From positions 44,995,414 to 45,059,413 of the forward strand of contig OY804585.1 of the NCBI GenBank assembly GCA_963680875.1: a DNA stretch of 64,000 nucleotides, given 5' to 3'. Shown in pieces: positions 39,501-49,329 of the stretch (positions within the stretch are counted from its first letter, which is position 1; the number at the start of each line of letters is the position of its first letter). The notes beneath the pieces were generated by a model, which was given only the letters and a program-made list of their open reading frames with translations, did not search any database and had not been told where the DNA came from. A program made the translations under genes and the position numbers. This stretch comes from Bathymodiolus brooksi. Its lineage: Eukaryota; Mollusca; Bivalvia; Mytilida; Modiolidae.

Positions 39501-40757
39501 AATTTTATGTTTTTTATGTCGATCGGAAATCCAAGATGGCCGCCACCGTAATACATAGATTAACATTGGACCCTATGGGAAAATGTTCAAATGCCTTCTT
39601 CTCAGAAACTACAAATATTATTAAAGCCAAACTGTACATGAATGTTCATTGGATGGTCCTCTACAAACTTTACGTTTTTTGTTCCGATATGAAATTCAAA
39701 ATGGTGGCTACGGCAGGACTTAGTTTAACATTGGACCCTATGGGAAAAATGTTTCAAAACGCTTCTTCTCTGAAACCACTTGGACAATTGAAACCAAACT
39801 GCCCAGGAATGATCATTGGAAGGTCCTCTACAAATTTTATGTTTTTTATGTCGATCGGAAATCCAAGATGGCCACCACCACAATACATAGATTAACATTG
39901 GACCCTATGGGAAAATGTTCAAATGCCTTCTTCTCAGAAACTACAAATATTATTAAAGCCAAACTGTACATGAATGTTCATTGGATGGTCCTCTACAAAC
40001 TTTACGTTTTTTGTTCCGATATGAAATTCAAAATGGTGGCTACTGCAGGACTTAGTTTAACATTGGACCCTATGGGAAAAATGTTTCAAAACGCTTCTTC
40101 TCTGAAACCACTTGGATAATTGAAACCAAACTTTCCAGGAATTATCATTGGAAGGTCCTCTACAAGGTGTGTGTTGTTTATGCCGATCGGATATCCAAGA
40201 TGGCCACCACCGCAGGACATAGATTAGCATTGGACCCTATGGGAAAATGTTCAAATGCCTTCTTCTCAGAAACTACAAATATGATTAAAGCCAAACTGTA
40301 CATGAATGTTCATTGGATGGTCCTCTACAAACTTTACGTTTTTTGTTATGATATGAAATTCAAAATGGCAGCTACGGCAGGACTTGTTTAACATTGGACC
40401 CTATGGGAAAAATGTTTCAAAACGCTTCTTCTCTGAAACCAAACTGCCCAGGAATGATCATTGGAAGGTCCTCTGTTTTTTATGCCGATCGGAAATCCAA
40501 GATGGCTGCCACCACAGGTCATAGTATTAACACAAGACCATATCGGGGAAAATACAGAAATATCTTCTTCTCTGAAGCTATTGCACTGATTGAACCTAAA
40601 CTATGCATCAATCATTGGAAGGTCCTTTACAAACTTTGTGTTTTTTATGTTGATCGTAATTCCAAGATGACTACCACTGCAGGACATAGTTTTTACATAG
40701 GACCAATTGGTTTTTTTTATAACCAGGTGAACGATACAGGCTCTTGAGAGCCTCTGG

Positions 40758-41821
40758 TATAAATAAATAATCGTGATTTTGAAAATTATTGTATGAAGTA
40801 CTGGTTCCCAGCATATATTTCTGTCAACATTCGTTTAACGTGCGGTAATAGATCAAGGTAAACACATGCTGATTAGGTGATTAGTGATTGAAATTTGAAA
40901 ACGTTTTGTCCAGAAATTTCATTCTTCTAATCATATTGATTAATTCTAATTACGATAACGATTAAGATAACAATAGCTGTTGAAAGAAAGAAAAAAACTT
41001 GATCATGTCCGTCCATTTGTCTGTCCATTTGTCTGTCCATTCACACTTTCGTAACAGATACCTCAGCTTCTACTGGAAGAAATGATTTTATATTTGATAT
41101 ATGGCTTTGGCATGTTGACTTGTACCATGTCTCCCCTTTCCAGGTTTACCGCACATCTACTTCCTGTTTACAGTGCGACTTAGAATTTTTCATGTTTGCC
41201 GTAATGAAAACTTTCGTAACAGTTATCTCAGCTTCTACTGGAAGAAATGATTTTATATTTGATATTTGGCTTTGGCATGGTGACTTGTACCATGTCTCCC
41301 CTTTCCAGGTTTATCGCACATCTACTTCCTGTTTACCGTGCGACTTACAAATGAACGAGTGGGAGTATTCTTAGCACGACGTAGCGTGCAACATCTTGTT
41401 TAATTTCACCCACAAAGGACGGAAATATTTTAACGATAATTGAACATATTTCTTATTTCATTATACCTTTTTCTTGCCAGAATTTAAGCTCTATTCATGC
41501 ATTTGTCCTCCACACGAACGGGTTAAAAGTTGATGCGGATTATATACCCGAACTAGGTTTTTCCTCTCGAGATTTTGGGAGCAAATATCATAACCTCTAT
41601 TCAACGACTCCCTGTCTTATGCGACCTTTTTCAGAACTCCCTTCAATGGTCGCTATAGACAAGTTTGACTGTATATGCCATGTTCTATTTTTATAATTTT
41701 TCTATGTACATGTGTACTATTGTATTGCAGTTTATTCAGGATTTAGTTTAGTCAGGTTTCACTGTACTACATGTTTGATTAGATCTATCATTGTCCTTGT
41801 ATGTATTTCATGTAATTACAG
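40758..41821. other. Right part of the pogo-like element and intron up to CTR9 exon c
   Basis: Mostly unique AT-rich sequence with the 40990-41398 repeat-bearing element inside it. The pogo-like right end is at 41671, then about 150 nt of ordinary intron. No gene seen. Confidence 0.6.
40990..41398 (+). mobile_element. Modular element with 165-bp repeats, 5' terminus degraded
   Basis: Two copies of a 165-bp unit (TACTGGAAGAAATGATTTTA at 41071 and again at 41236), preceded by GTCCGTCCATTTGTCTGTCC. The 3' end is CGAGTGGGAGTATT, a GCACG/CGTGC hairpin and AACATCTTG, followed by TTT. It is the same 3' plan as the 803-4303 and 54464-55053 elements. The 5' hairpin expected for the family is not visible. 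Confidence 0.5.
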
Positions 41822-42017
41822 ATTGGCTTTTGAACGAGCCCTTCAGTTAGACCAACAGTGTGTGGGAGCCCTGGTTGGACGAGCAATTCTAGAGTTAAAT
41901 GCTAAAACACAGGATTCTATCAAGAATGGTGTACAATTACTATCTAAAGCATATACTATAGACTCTGCCAATCCCATGGTCCTGAACCATCTCGCTAATC
42001 ACTTCTTTTACAAAAAG
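41822..42017 (+). CDS. CTR9: CTR9 exon c (TPR repeats)
   Basis: 196 nt. The first base completes the Arg codon split at 9865, then 65 codons (fragment residues 91-155) begin [20 protein letters not shown] and end NHFFYKK. Acceptor ATTACAG ends at 41821; donor GTAAGT starts at 42018. The reading frame across the 31,956-nt upstream intron is conserved exactly, so the giant repeat-bearing intron has not visibly damaged the gene. TPR helices continue from exon b, and a further TPR-like segment is [20 protein letters not shown]. Confidence 0.95.
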
Positions 42018-42873
42018 GTAAGTATCAAAGGAATTTAAAGTAAACATTTCAGTATGCTCAGCAAATAACATGCTATATATACATGTATTGAATAAGAAAT
42101 TGTGATAAAATGGATGAAAATACAGTAGAATTCGTGCAATCCTACACCAGAGTATTTCGACATCCTGTGACATACGACAAAGATGTTGGTCCCAAAATAT
42201 TTGACACTCTTTGTTAAAAAACCTTGTGCATTCCCAAACCTGTGACCTCTGAAATCTGACACTGTTTTCCATGGTCCCAGTGTATACCATGCAATGTAGG
42301 ACCTCTGTGTCTTTCGTCATATTGGTAATTAGACTTACATCTGTCTATACTATCAGTGCCTATCACCACAAAAGTATGTGAATTTGAGTCTCATTTCATG
42401 TGATAAATTGTCATAAACATGTGGAAGGTTGGTGTTGCTTCCAGGTTCTCCGGTTTCCTTACGCAGTTAAAACTGACTATAATGTTGTAACTAAAATATT
42501 ATTTTCAGTGGTGTTAGACAATCATAATTGTATTTTACTTTGCATATTGCTGTTTGCTTGCATTTTTTTGACGAAACAGCAAAATTTTAATAGTTTACAC
42601 ATTGATTTTGCCATTCTACTAAGATGTATTCTTACGCCCTTGTATCACATTTTGAATTATTTTAAGAAATGAGAAAATGTATCTGTTTTGAAAGCAACGA
42701 AGAAAGTTATTTCAGTTAATTACAAAAATACAAAAAAATCAATCAACATGAAAACAAAATAGTTTTGGAATTTAAATCTCTTACTTTCAGCAACAAAATA
42801 AAATTATTGTGTTATTTGAAGGCATTGATTAATCTACTGTATACCTTTAACATAATGCTTCTCTATTTCATAG
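42018..42873. other. CTR9 intron, nothing recognised
   Basis: 856-nt intron of unremarkable AT-rich sequence. Short open frames in it have no recognisable similarity. Confidence 0.7.
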
Positions 42874-42981
42874 GATTATCAGAAAGTACAACATCTTGCT
42901 TTGCATGCCTTTCACAATACAGAAAATGAAGGAATGAGAGCAGAGAGCTGTTATCAGCTGGCCAGGTCATTCCATGTTCAG
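42874..42981 (+). CDS. CTR9: CTR9 exon d (TPR repeat)
   Basis: 108 nt, 36 codons in phase 0 (fragment residues 156-191), starting [20 protein letters not shown] and ending ARSFHVQ. Acceptor TTTCATAG ends at 42873; donor GTAATA starts at 42982. It carries the second helix of one TPR and the first of the next ([11 protein letters not shown]). Confidence 0.95.
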
Positions 42982-43726
42982 GTAATATTAATACAGACAA
43001 ACCTGCATTAAAGGACAACAGCACATAACAAATCACTGTTTATAAAGTGCAGTCTCATTTTCTCCATTTAATCAGTAATGCATAAAATTTGAACCTGTGT
43101 ATAAAGGGCAACTGCTCACAAAGAGCATATTTTCAGGTTTCCATGTCTTTTTAAATGATCTAGGGAATTATCAGTGAGTGATTGTTATTTAATGTCAAAT
43201 GAGCTATCTTTCTGCTATATCAAGGCGTTAATAAGTTGCATTTTTTATGATGTTCGCTTTGTACTAGAACAACCCGCTGGGTTGGATTTTTATTATGCTA
43301 GCTCACTGAAACAAGTTGCTGTCTAATTATATATATAAACTATGATGACATTACATCTTCTATGATACATAAAATTAATAAGTAATTTATTTGCTTGAGT
43401 AAATAAAGTATATGATGACAAACTCATTTTCAAATATGTGATCAAGTTTGAATATGAATACATGTCTGAGCCTCTGTGATTCCTTTAATAATTAGGGAAA
43501 AAGTTATATATTAGAGTATATTTTAGTTATAATATATTGTAGCAAACTGCTCCCGTAGGCCGAGTGTGTTGGGAGGGTTTGTTGACGGTAATGTTGCCCT
43601 GGTCAGGATTGTGATATACTAAAGTTTTGGGTCTATATATACTCAAGCATAAAACTCAAATCAGTTTAGAACAAATATTTATTTGTGTTGTTCTATTCTT
43701 TCTTTGTCTTGTCTCAGTGTACAAAT
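42982..43726. other. CTR9 intron, nothing recognised
   Basis: Unique AT-rich intron 5' to the 38-bp minisatellite. A more GC-rich patch at 43545-43615 (CTCCCGTAGGCCGAGTGTG) has no assignment. Confidence 0.6.
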
Positions 43727-45182
43727 AAACATATATATAGTATATTAAATACACAATACTCAATAAACATATATATAGTATATCAAATACACAATACTCA
43801 ATAAACATATATATAGTATATCAAATACACAATACTCAATAAACATATATATAGTATATCAAATACACAATACTCAATAAACATATATATAGTATATCAA
43901 ATACACAATACTCAATAAACATATATATAGTATATCAAATACACAATACTCAATAAACATATATATAGTATATCAAATACACAATACTCAATAAACATAT
44001 ATATAGTATATCAAATACACAATACTCAATAAACATATATATAGTATATCAAATACACAATACTCAATAAACATATATATAGTATATCAAATACACAATA
44101 CTCAATAAACATATATATAGTATATCAAATACACAATACTCAATAAACATATATATAGTATATCAAATACACAATACTCAATAAACATATATATAGTATA
44201 TCAAATACACAATACTCAATAAACATATATATAGTATATCAAATACACAATACTCAATAAACATATATATAGTATATCAAATACACAATACTCAATAAAC
44301 ATATATATAGTATATCAAATACACAATACTCAATAAACATATATATATAGTATATTAAATACACAATACTCAATAAACATATATATAGTATATCAAATAC
44401 ACAATACTCAATAAACATATATATAGTATATCAAATACACAATACTCAATAAACATATATATAGTATATCAAATACACAATACTCAATAAACATATATAT
44501 AGTATATCAAATACACAATACTCAATAAACATATATATAGTATATCAAATACACAATACTCAATAAACATATATATAGTATATCAAATACACAATACTCA
44601 ATAAACATATATATATAGTATATTAAATACACAATACTCAATAAACATATATATAGTATATCAAATACACAATACTCAATAAACATATATATAGTATATC
44701 AAATACACAATACTCAATAAACATATATATATAGTATATTAAATACACAATACTCAATAAACATATATATAGTATATCAAATACACAATACTCAATAAAC
44801 ATATATATAGTATATTAAATACACAATACTCAATAAACATATATATAGTATATTAAATACACAATACTCAATAAACATATATATAGTATATTAAATACAC
44901 AATACTCAATAAACATATATATAGTATATTAAATACACAATACTCAATAAACATATATATAGTATATTAAATACACAATACTCAATAAACATATATATAG
45001 TATATTAAATACACAATACTCAATAAACATATATATAGTATAATAAATACACAATACTCAATAAACATATATATAGTATATCAAATACACAATACTCAAT
45101 AAACATATATATATTATATTAAATACACAATACTCAATAAACATATATATAGTATATCAAATACACAATACTCAATAAACAT
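43727..45182 (+). repeat. 38-bp minisatellite, about 38 copies
   Basis: The unit is ACATATATATAGTATATCAA followed by ATACACAATACTCAATAA. Variants are TATC versus TATT before AAAT and an extra TA in the ATATAT run, recurring in local blocks (for example TATT-type units clustered at 44810-45020). Lies inside the CTR9 intron between exons d and e. Confidence 0.97.
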
Positions 45183-46786
45183 CAGACTTCATTATTAAGG
45201 GCCAATAGAGGAAAAGTAATACCTGGGCTTGGTATACTTTGGGTCGCTCAGTGTGGTGGGGAATAACTGCCACTAAGTTTATAATAATGTTAATCTTTAT
45301 CTTATATTAACCTGTTATTCTCAGCTCTTTACTGTAAAACTCTGATACTGGTTTTTATTAACGAAGGTCTATCAATTGGATCTAGTATGCTTCTAGTAGC
45401 TATGTGGCTTGATCTAGCTGGTTGCTTAGACTAGCAAGTTATTTCCATGTAACTGAATGCTTGCCCTTTTATAGGTTTTCGGTTCCCCTGAGAACCAATG
45501 GGATTTGAGAATTACTTTCAGAAATCCTGTCAGCCAATGAGAGCGTTGCAGGATCCTGGAACCTCTCAGAAAAATGTAGGAATACCAACAGGATTCCTGT
45601 CGCCGAAACTTTATCATTATAATATACAAAGATGAAGGCTAAAAAAAATGCCTGTGATATAAAAATATAATTAAAAGGGGGTAAGTTCCACCTTATACTT
45701 TAATTTATTTAACAAAACAAACGTAAATTTCTCTGAACTAGAACATTTCCCATCATTAGGCGGTGCCGCAAGTATTGCAGACGACGCACGTAATAATTAT
45801 AACATTTTGGGTAATATGGTTAAGATAAAGTTCCTATCTTAATATATATAAAACTTCTGCCAATACTTATTAAATATGGCAAGAAATCTTATCTAGTTTC
45901 CTTTTAACAAAATTTGCCTTATTTCTCTTAGGACATTACTTTTAGGACACAAACTGACAAAAACTTTTTATGGTCATATGACCAACAAAATGGCGGACTA
46001 CGTAGTGAAAACATGTTTTGGTACGACGAAAAGGATAGATTTCTCTCTAATCTGAAATTATATAGAAGTTATATCGCAATAATTGAGTAAAAGGTAGACC
46101 TGTCATGATATAGATTACTTAGAAGGATCGGGAGGGTTTAAATTACGTATACGGACTTGGTAATTATGCTTTGGGACCACACATAAATATCAATTTGTAT
46201 GAAGTAAATTACATATAACCCACGATATAAGTATTCTAATGTCACTAAAATGTCCAGTCACAATCTTCTTGAATGAAATAATGATGATATTCTTGAAATT
46301 CACGACAATAATGAATGTCTATAAATGATGTTATCTCTGCATCTTGGTTGAGTTATTTGTTTACAATATGAAAGTTTCTTTAAGTTGTCCCTTTACACAT
46401 GTTGAATCTATGTAGTTTATTGAGGGTATTATAAGCGGTCATCTTATTACAATATGATAAATCCTTTAGAACAATTAAAATAAAATTAGATGCTTATTCC
46501 TCTACAAAGTCTACATTTGGTTTTTTTCAATCCAAATCCACAACAGAAACAAGGGACCCCAAGGTGACAAAAAAGTTGCTTTCTGTTTTTGTATGTAGAC
46601 CGTTTCATCCTTTTTTGAAGATTTTTTCCCTTAATTATTCTAATATTCTCTTTATGTGTATCTCAACAGATTTTTAATAGCTCAGAAAAGTTTGAAATAA
46701 ATATGTTATGTACATGTATGAAATCAAATTAAAACAATACATATGCTGGATTTATATTTTTGCATTATAAACTGTTGATATTTCAG
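45183..46786. other. CTR9 intron, nothing recognised
   Basis: 1.6 kb of AT-rich intron between the minisatellite and exon e. No coding similarity, tandem repeat or transposon end was recognised. Confidence 0.6.
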
Positions 46787-46906
46787 AATGATTTTGACCA
46801 GGCTTTCCAGTACTACTACCAGTCAACACAGTTCTCACCACCTAGCTTTGTTCTACCATTCTTTGGTCTAGGTCAGATGTACATATACAGGGGAGATAAT
46901 GAAAAT
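46787..46906 (+). CDS. CTR9: CTR9 exon e (TPR repeat)
   Basis: 120 nt, 40 codons in phase 0 (fragment residues 192-231), starting [20 protein letters not shown] and ending IYRGDNEN. Acceptor TATTTCAG ends at 46786; donor GTAAGT starts at 46907. A DIRS retrotransposon begins only 26 nt after this donor, so the splice site is intact but closely crowded. Confidence 0.95.
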
Positions 46907-46972
46907 GTAAGTGGCTCCATTTTATACAAAAAAATTGATAAATTTGTAAACAAGTTACAATTTTATGAGTAA

Positions 46973-47108
46973 GAAATACTTACCAAATTACTTTACTATA
47001 AGGATTTATTCCCGGTATTAGGTTCTCCAACTCGCAAGGGTCTAAATGATCTAGAATAAAAAAAACTCCTGCGGAGTCTGATCATTCGCGCATGCTCCCC
47101 AGTTTATT
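46973..47108 (+). repeat. DIRS left inverted terminal repeat
   Basis: 136 bp reverse-complementary to 52240-52375 without indels. Differences are seen at AAGGGTC/AAGCGTC, CTAGAAT/CTAAAAT and CTCCTGC/CTCCCGC. Beyond 47108 similarity fades into a few patches (GAAATTGAAAAG). Confidence 0.9.
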
Positions 47109-47176
47109 AGGCGGGAAATTGAAAAGCATTCAATTCCGTCTAAACATTTACAGTTGGGGAGGAGGAGGGTAATTAG

Positions 47177-47278
47177 ATTTGGTAAGTATTTCTTACTCAT
47201 AAAATTGTAACTTGTTTACAAATTTATCAATTATTATTTCGTTACGAAATACTTACCAAATTACTTTACTATAAGGAT
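47177..47278 (-). repeat. DIRS internal complementary region (circle-junction copy)
   Basis: 47177-47232 is the exact reverse complement of 46933-46988 (56 bp). 47231-47278 is the exact reverse complement of 52343-52390 (48 bp), and the match extends to include AAT. It thus equals the complement of right end joined to left end, the template feature used by DIRS elements to restore their ends during reverse transcription. It lies 3' of the recombinase gene, as in other DIRS elements. Confidence 0.92.
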
Positions 47279-47555
47279 GATTTCAAAGCAATATATCTCA
47301 TCTGGAGGTGTGCTGTAAATTTTTCGACTCTATATATCAGTCATAACACATCTATCTCATTGTTGATATAAATAATATCAAATTTTTTAATTATGTTGAA
47401 CACATCTATTCAGAATATATATCAAAGTATGTGTATATTCTGTCTATACATAATGTACATACATTATAGAAAAACTAAAATGCTTCCACCGCATTAAAAA
47501 TAATCAGTTCTGTACAAAAAACTTCCAACTGCAACTCGTCGGAAAAAATAAACAT

Positions 47556-48446
47556 TTATTTCTGTAGTACCTTAGTATTAAAATCTTTAAAATAGAATCT
47601 GCTAAACGTAGATTCCGTACTCCAATCTGCAGATTCTAAGACTGATTTCAATGATGCTCCATTGAATATTGCCCACGAGGGTCCAACAGATCTAGTTGAA
47701 TGAGCTTTAACTTTCACTGCTTTGTCTGTATGTGCCAATTTAATTGTTTTGACGATCCATTTTGAAATAGTATGAGTAGATACGGGTTTGTGTGGATCAT
47801 TAAGTGAGAGAAATAATTGATTTTCTCCTGTTTTACGAAAAGATTTTGTTTTCTTCAAATAACATTTTAGACATCTTTTAGGGTCTAAAAATTTGTTTTC
47901 AGGAAAAGCTGGAACAAATATCTTACTTCCTAAGTGATTTTGTCGATCCTGTTTAGATAATCCAAATCTGATGAATGTAATTCCTTTTTTCTGTATTCGC
48001 ATTGAATTCTCTCCCAGTCTTAGTGCCTGCAGATCGCTGCATCTCCTGAAAGTAGTAATGGCAATAAGAAATACAGTTTTGAAAGTAATTTCTTTCAAAT
48101 CAGCAAAAAATAAAGGTTCAAAAGGTGTTTTCTGTAACATTTTTAAAACCATATCAAGATCCCACTCGGGTATCAATTTCACTTTTGGTGGTCTTGAATT
48201 GAATACCCCTTTAAGAAGTCTTATAATATGAGGATGTTGACCTATTGTGACATTTTCATAATGAGGAAGAACTGCAGATAACATAGAACGATAACCTGCA
48301 ATTGTTCTGTATTGTAAACCTTCATTAAACAGATCTGACAAAAAATCTGCAACTTGATTTAAAGTTGCTGAATTGGGATTAATTTTCCTTGTACAACACC
48401 AGCTACAGTATTTTTTGAATTTACCACCGTAATCCCTTTTCTCCAT
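47556..48446 (-). CDS. DIRS tyrosine recombinase
   Basis: 296 codons from the first Met. Tyrosine recombinases cut and join DNA through a 3'-phosphotyrosine; in DIRS elements they insert the circular DNA product into the genome. Visible catalytic signature: first Arg in AITTFRRCSDLQAL (about residues 130-143), the HxxR box in KAHSTRSVG (about 247-255), a DWS...FSRFYF segment near the C-terminus with the likely nucleophile Tyr. The frame is open throughout, unlike the upstream RT. The true N-terminus is uncertain: a segment SLLSASWRKG that looks like the natural continuation lies upstream in another frame, so a small frameshift near 48,440 probably separates it. The frame overlaps the upstream RNase H frame by 26 nt. 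Confidence 0.85.
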   Translation of the reverse strand: MEKRDYGGKFKKYCSWCCTRKINPNSATLNQVADFLSDLFNEGLQYRTIAGYRSMLSAVLPHYENVTIGQHPHIIRLLKGVFNSRPPKVKLIPEWDLDMVLKMLQKTPFEPLFFADLKEITFKTVFLIAITTFRRCSDLQALRLGENSMRIQKKGITFIRFGLSKQDRQNHLGSKIFVPAFPENKFLDPKRCLKCYLKKTKSFRKTGENQLFLSLNDPHKPVSTHTISKWIVKTIKLAHTDKAVKVKAHSTRSVGPSWAIFNGASLKSVLESADWSTESTFSRFYFKDFNTKVLQK

Positions 48447-49320
48447 GATGCTGAGAGTAGTGATCTAGCTTGTTTAGAAAAGCCTTTTGCTTGGAAACTT
48501 CTGTTGATAGAAGCCAAGCAGTCAGATTGAATACCTGTGGATTTGGATGATAAATTTTTGTTTTTGGTTGATTTAACAGATTTGGTAAATTTGGAAGTCT
48601 GATGGGATAAGCTATCAGAAATTGTAGGAGATCTGCATACCAATTTCTCCTTGGCCATTGTGGTGCAATTAATATAATCTGACAATGGAACTGCCTCATA
48701 TATTGCAGTATCTTGGGAATCAGGCATATTGGGGGATACGCATAAGCATACATCTTCTCCCATGAAATTGTTAGAGCATCTACTGCTAGAGCTTCTGTGT
48801 GAGGCATCCACGAACAAAATATTTGTGTCTGACGATTGTGAATCGAGGCAAATAGATCTATCAAAGGATGACCCCAGAGACCAAATAGTGTCTGTACTAT
48901 TTCCCTGTTTAAAGACCATTCTGTTGTCAGAATTTTTGTTCTGCTCAATTGATCTGCTAAGATATTCATCTTGCCAGCTAGGTGAGCTGCCTGTAGATGA
49001 ATATTGTTCTGTATTACCAGATTCCATAAATCCCATGTCAGATAACATAATTGAGGTGATTTGGTACCACCCTGTTTGTTGATGTATTGTACTACTGTAG
49101 TGTTGTCGGATCTGATCAACACAGCCTGATTCTTGATTTGACTCAGAAAATGATTCACTGTCAAATAAACAGCTTTTAATTCCAACCAATTTATGTGTAA
49201 CTTGCTCTGGTTGGATGACCAAGTACCCTGAAATACTTGGTTCCCCATAAAACCTCTGTAACCCTATTTCGAAGCATCTGTCGTTATGGTTATATTGGTT
49301 TTTGTTTGTTGAAAATGTCG
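48421..49320 (-). pseudogene. DIRS RNase H and downstream DIRS-specific domain, interrupted
   Basis: The 48421-49248 frame shows INWLELKAVYLTV, IRSDNTTVVQYINKQGG and HLAGKMNILADQLSR, the order of RNase H catalytic boxes in DIRS and Ty3-like polymerases. It then has PLIDLFAS, a WEKMYAYAYPP segment and APQWPRRNWYADLL. This is the region described in DIRS elements as Dam-methylase-like; that last name is from memory. Upstream in the same frame is TDASK followed by a TAG stop (49264-49266), right at the first catalytic Asp box. The domain is therefore cut from the RT by a nonsense codon. Confidence 0.8.
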
Positions 49321-49329
49321 GCCTTTCAG

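Larger units (their letters stand above)
12008..40690 (+). repeat. Dimeric tandem array: ~170 monomers of ~165-167 bp in 332-334-bp dimers
   Basis: Type A (~167 bp) runs from GTCCTCTACAAACTTTACG through TTCAAAATGGCGGCTACGGC, TTAACATTGGACCCTATGGG, TTTCAAAACGCTTCTTCTCT and AACTGCCCAGGAATGATCAT. Type B (~165 bp) runs from GTCCTCTACAAAGTTTAT through GAAATCCAAGATGGCCGCCA, ATACATAGATTAACATTGGA, AAATGCCTTCTTCTCAGAAA and GTACATGAATGTTCATT. Example borders: 17411 (A), 17578 (B), 17743 (next A). The monomer count is estimated from length, not counted one by one. Copies in the middle are nearly identical; the first (12008-12350) and last (40390-40690) are clearly diverged. Open frames recur every dimer only because both monomers lack stops in one phase. 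Confidence 0.95.
11929..40757 (+). mobile_element. Giant AGTTCACC modular element (28.8 kb), almost entirely tandem array
   Basis: After TTTT, the element opens AGTTCACC with a perfect hairpin: 13-bp arms 11930-11942 and 11946-11958, loop AAA. A GTCCGTCGTCC-rich stretch follows, then the array. The 3' end is CCAGGTGAAC (40723-40732, the exact inverse of GTTCACCTGG), GATAC, the perfect hairpin AGGCTCT/AGAGCCT (40738-40753, loop TG) and CTGG, followed by T. This is the same plan as the 1-6-kb copies, with matching substitutions at both ends. No protein-coding gene is present. It is non-autonomous. The architecture (subterminal inverted repeats, 3' hairpin, CTRR-like end, T|T target, internal tandem repeats) resembles Helentron-associated (HINE) elements. 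Confidence 0.75.
11384..41671. mobile_element. pogo/Tigger-like inverted-repeat element split by the giant insertion
   Basis: CAGTCAAACTTGTCTTAGCG at 11384-11403 is mirrored by GGTCGCTATAGACAAGTTTG...ACTG ending at 41671. Each is flanked by TA (11382-11383 and 41672-41673), the target duplication of Tc1/mariner/pogo elements. CAGT...AACxTxxxxTAxCGA-type termini and repeated TATATAACGAC motifs (11413, 11482) are typical of pogo/Tigger derivatives. No transposase is seen. Without the insertions at 11929-40757 and about 40990-41398 it would be roughly 1.0 kb. Confidence 0.6.

Noticed and set aside
12008..40690. Centromeric or subtelomeric satellite
   Set aside because: The array has transposon termini, lies between two exons of an intact-looking gene and is flanked by small elements with related monomers.
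12221..40747. Dozens of similar 60-163-codon open frames (MVLYKLYVF..., MAATAIHRLTL...) as a repeated protein family
   Set aside because: They repeat with the 332-334-bp dimer, their ends depend on one base (TTCATTAG versus TTCATTGG), they overlap in several frames, and equivalent positions in diverged elements are not open. They are by-products of tandem DNA repeats.
42035..42672. Small open frames on both strands after exon c
   Set aside because: Located in intron sequence, with low-complexity hydrophobic translations and no similarity recognised.
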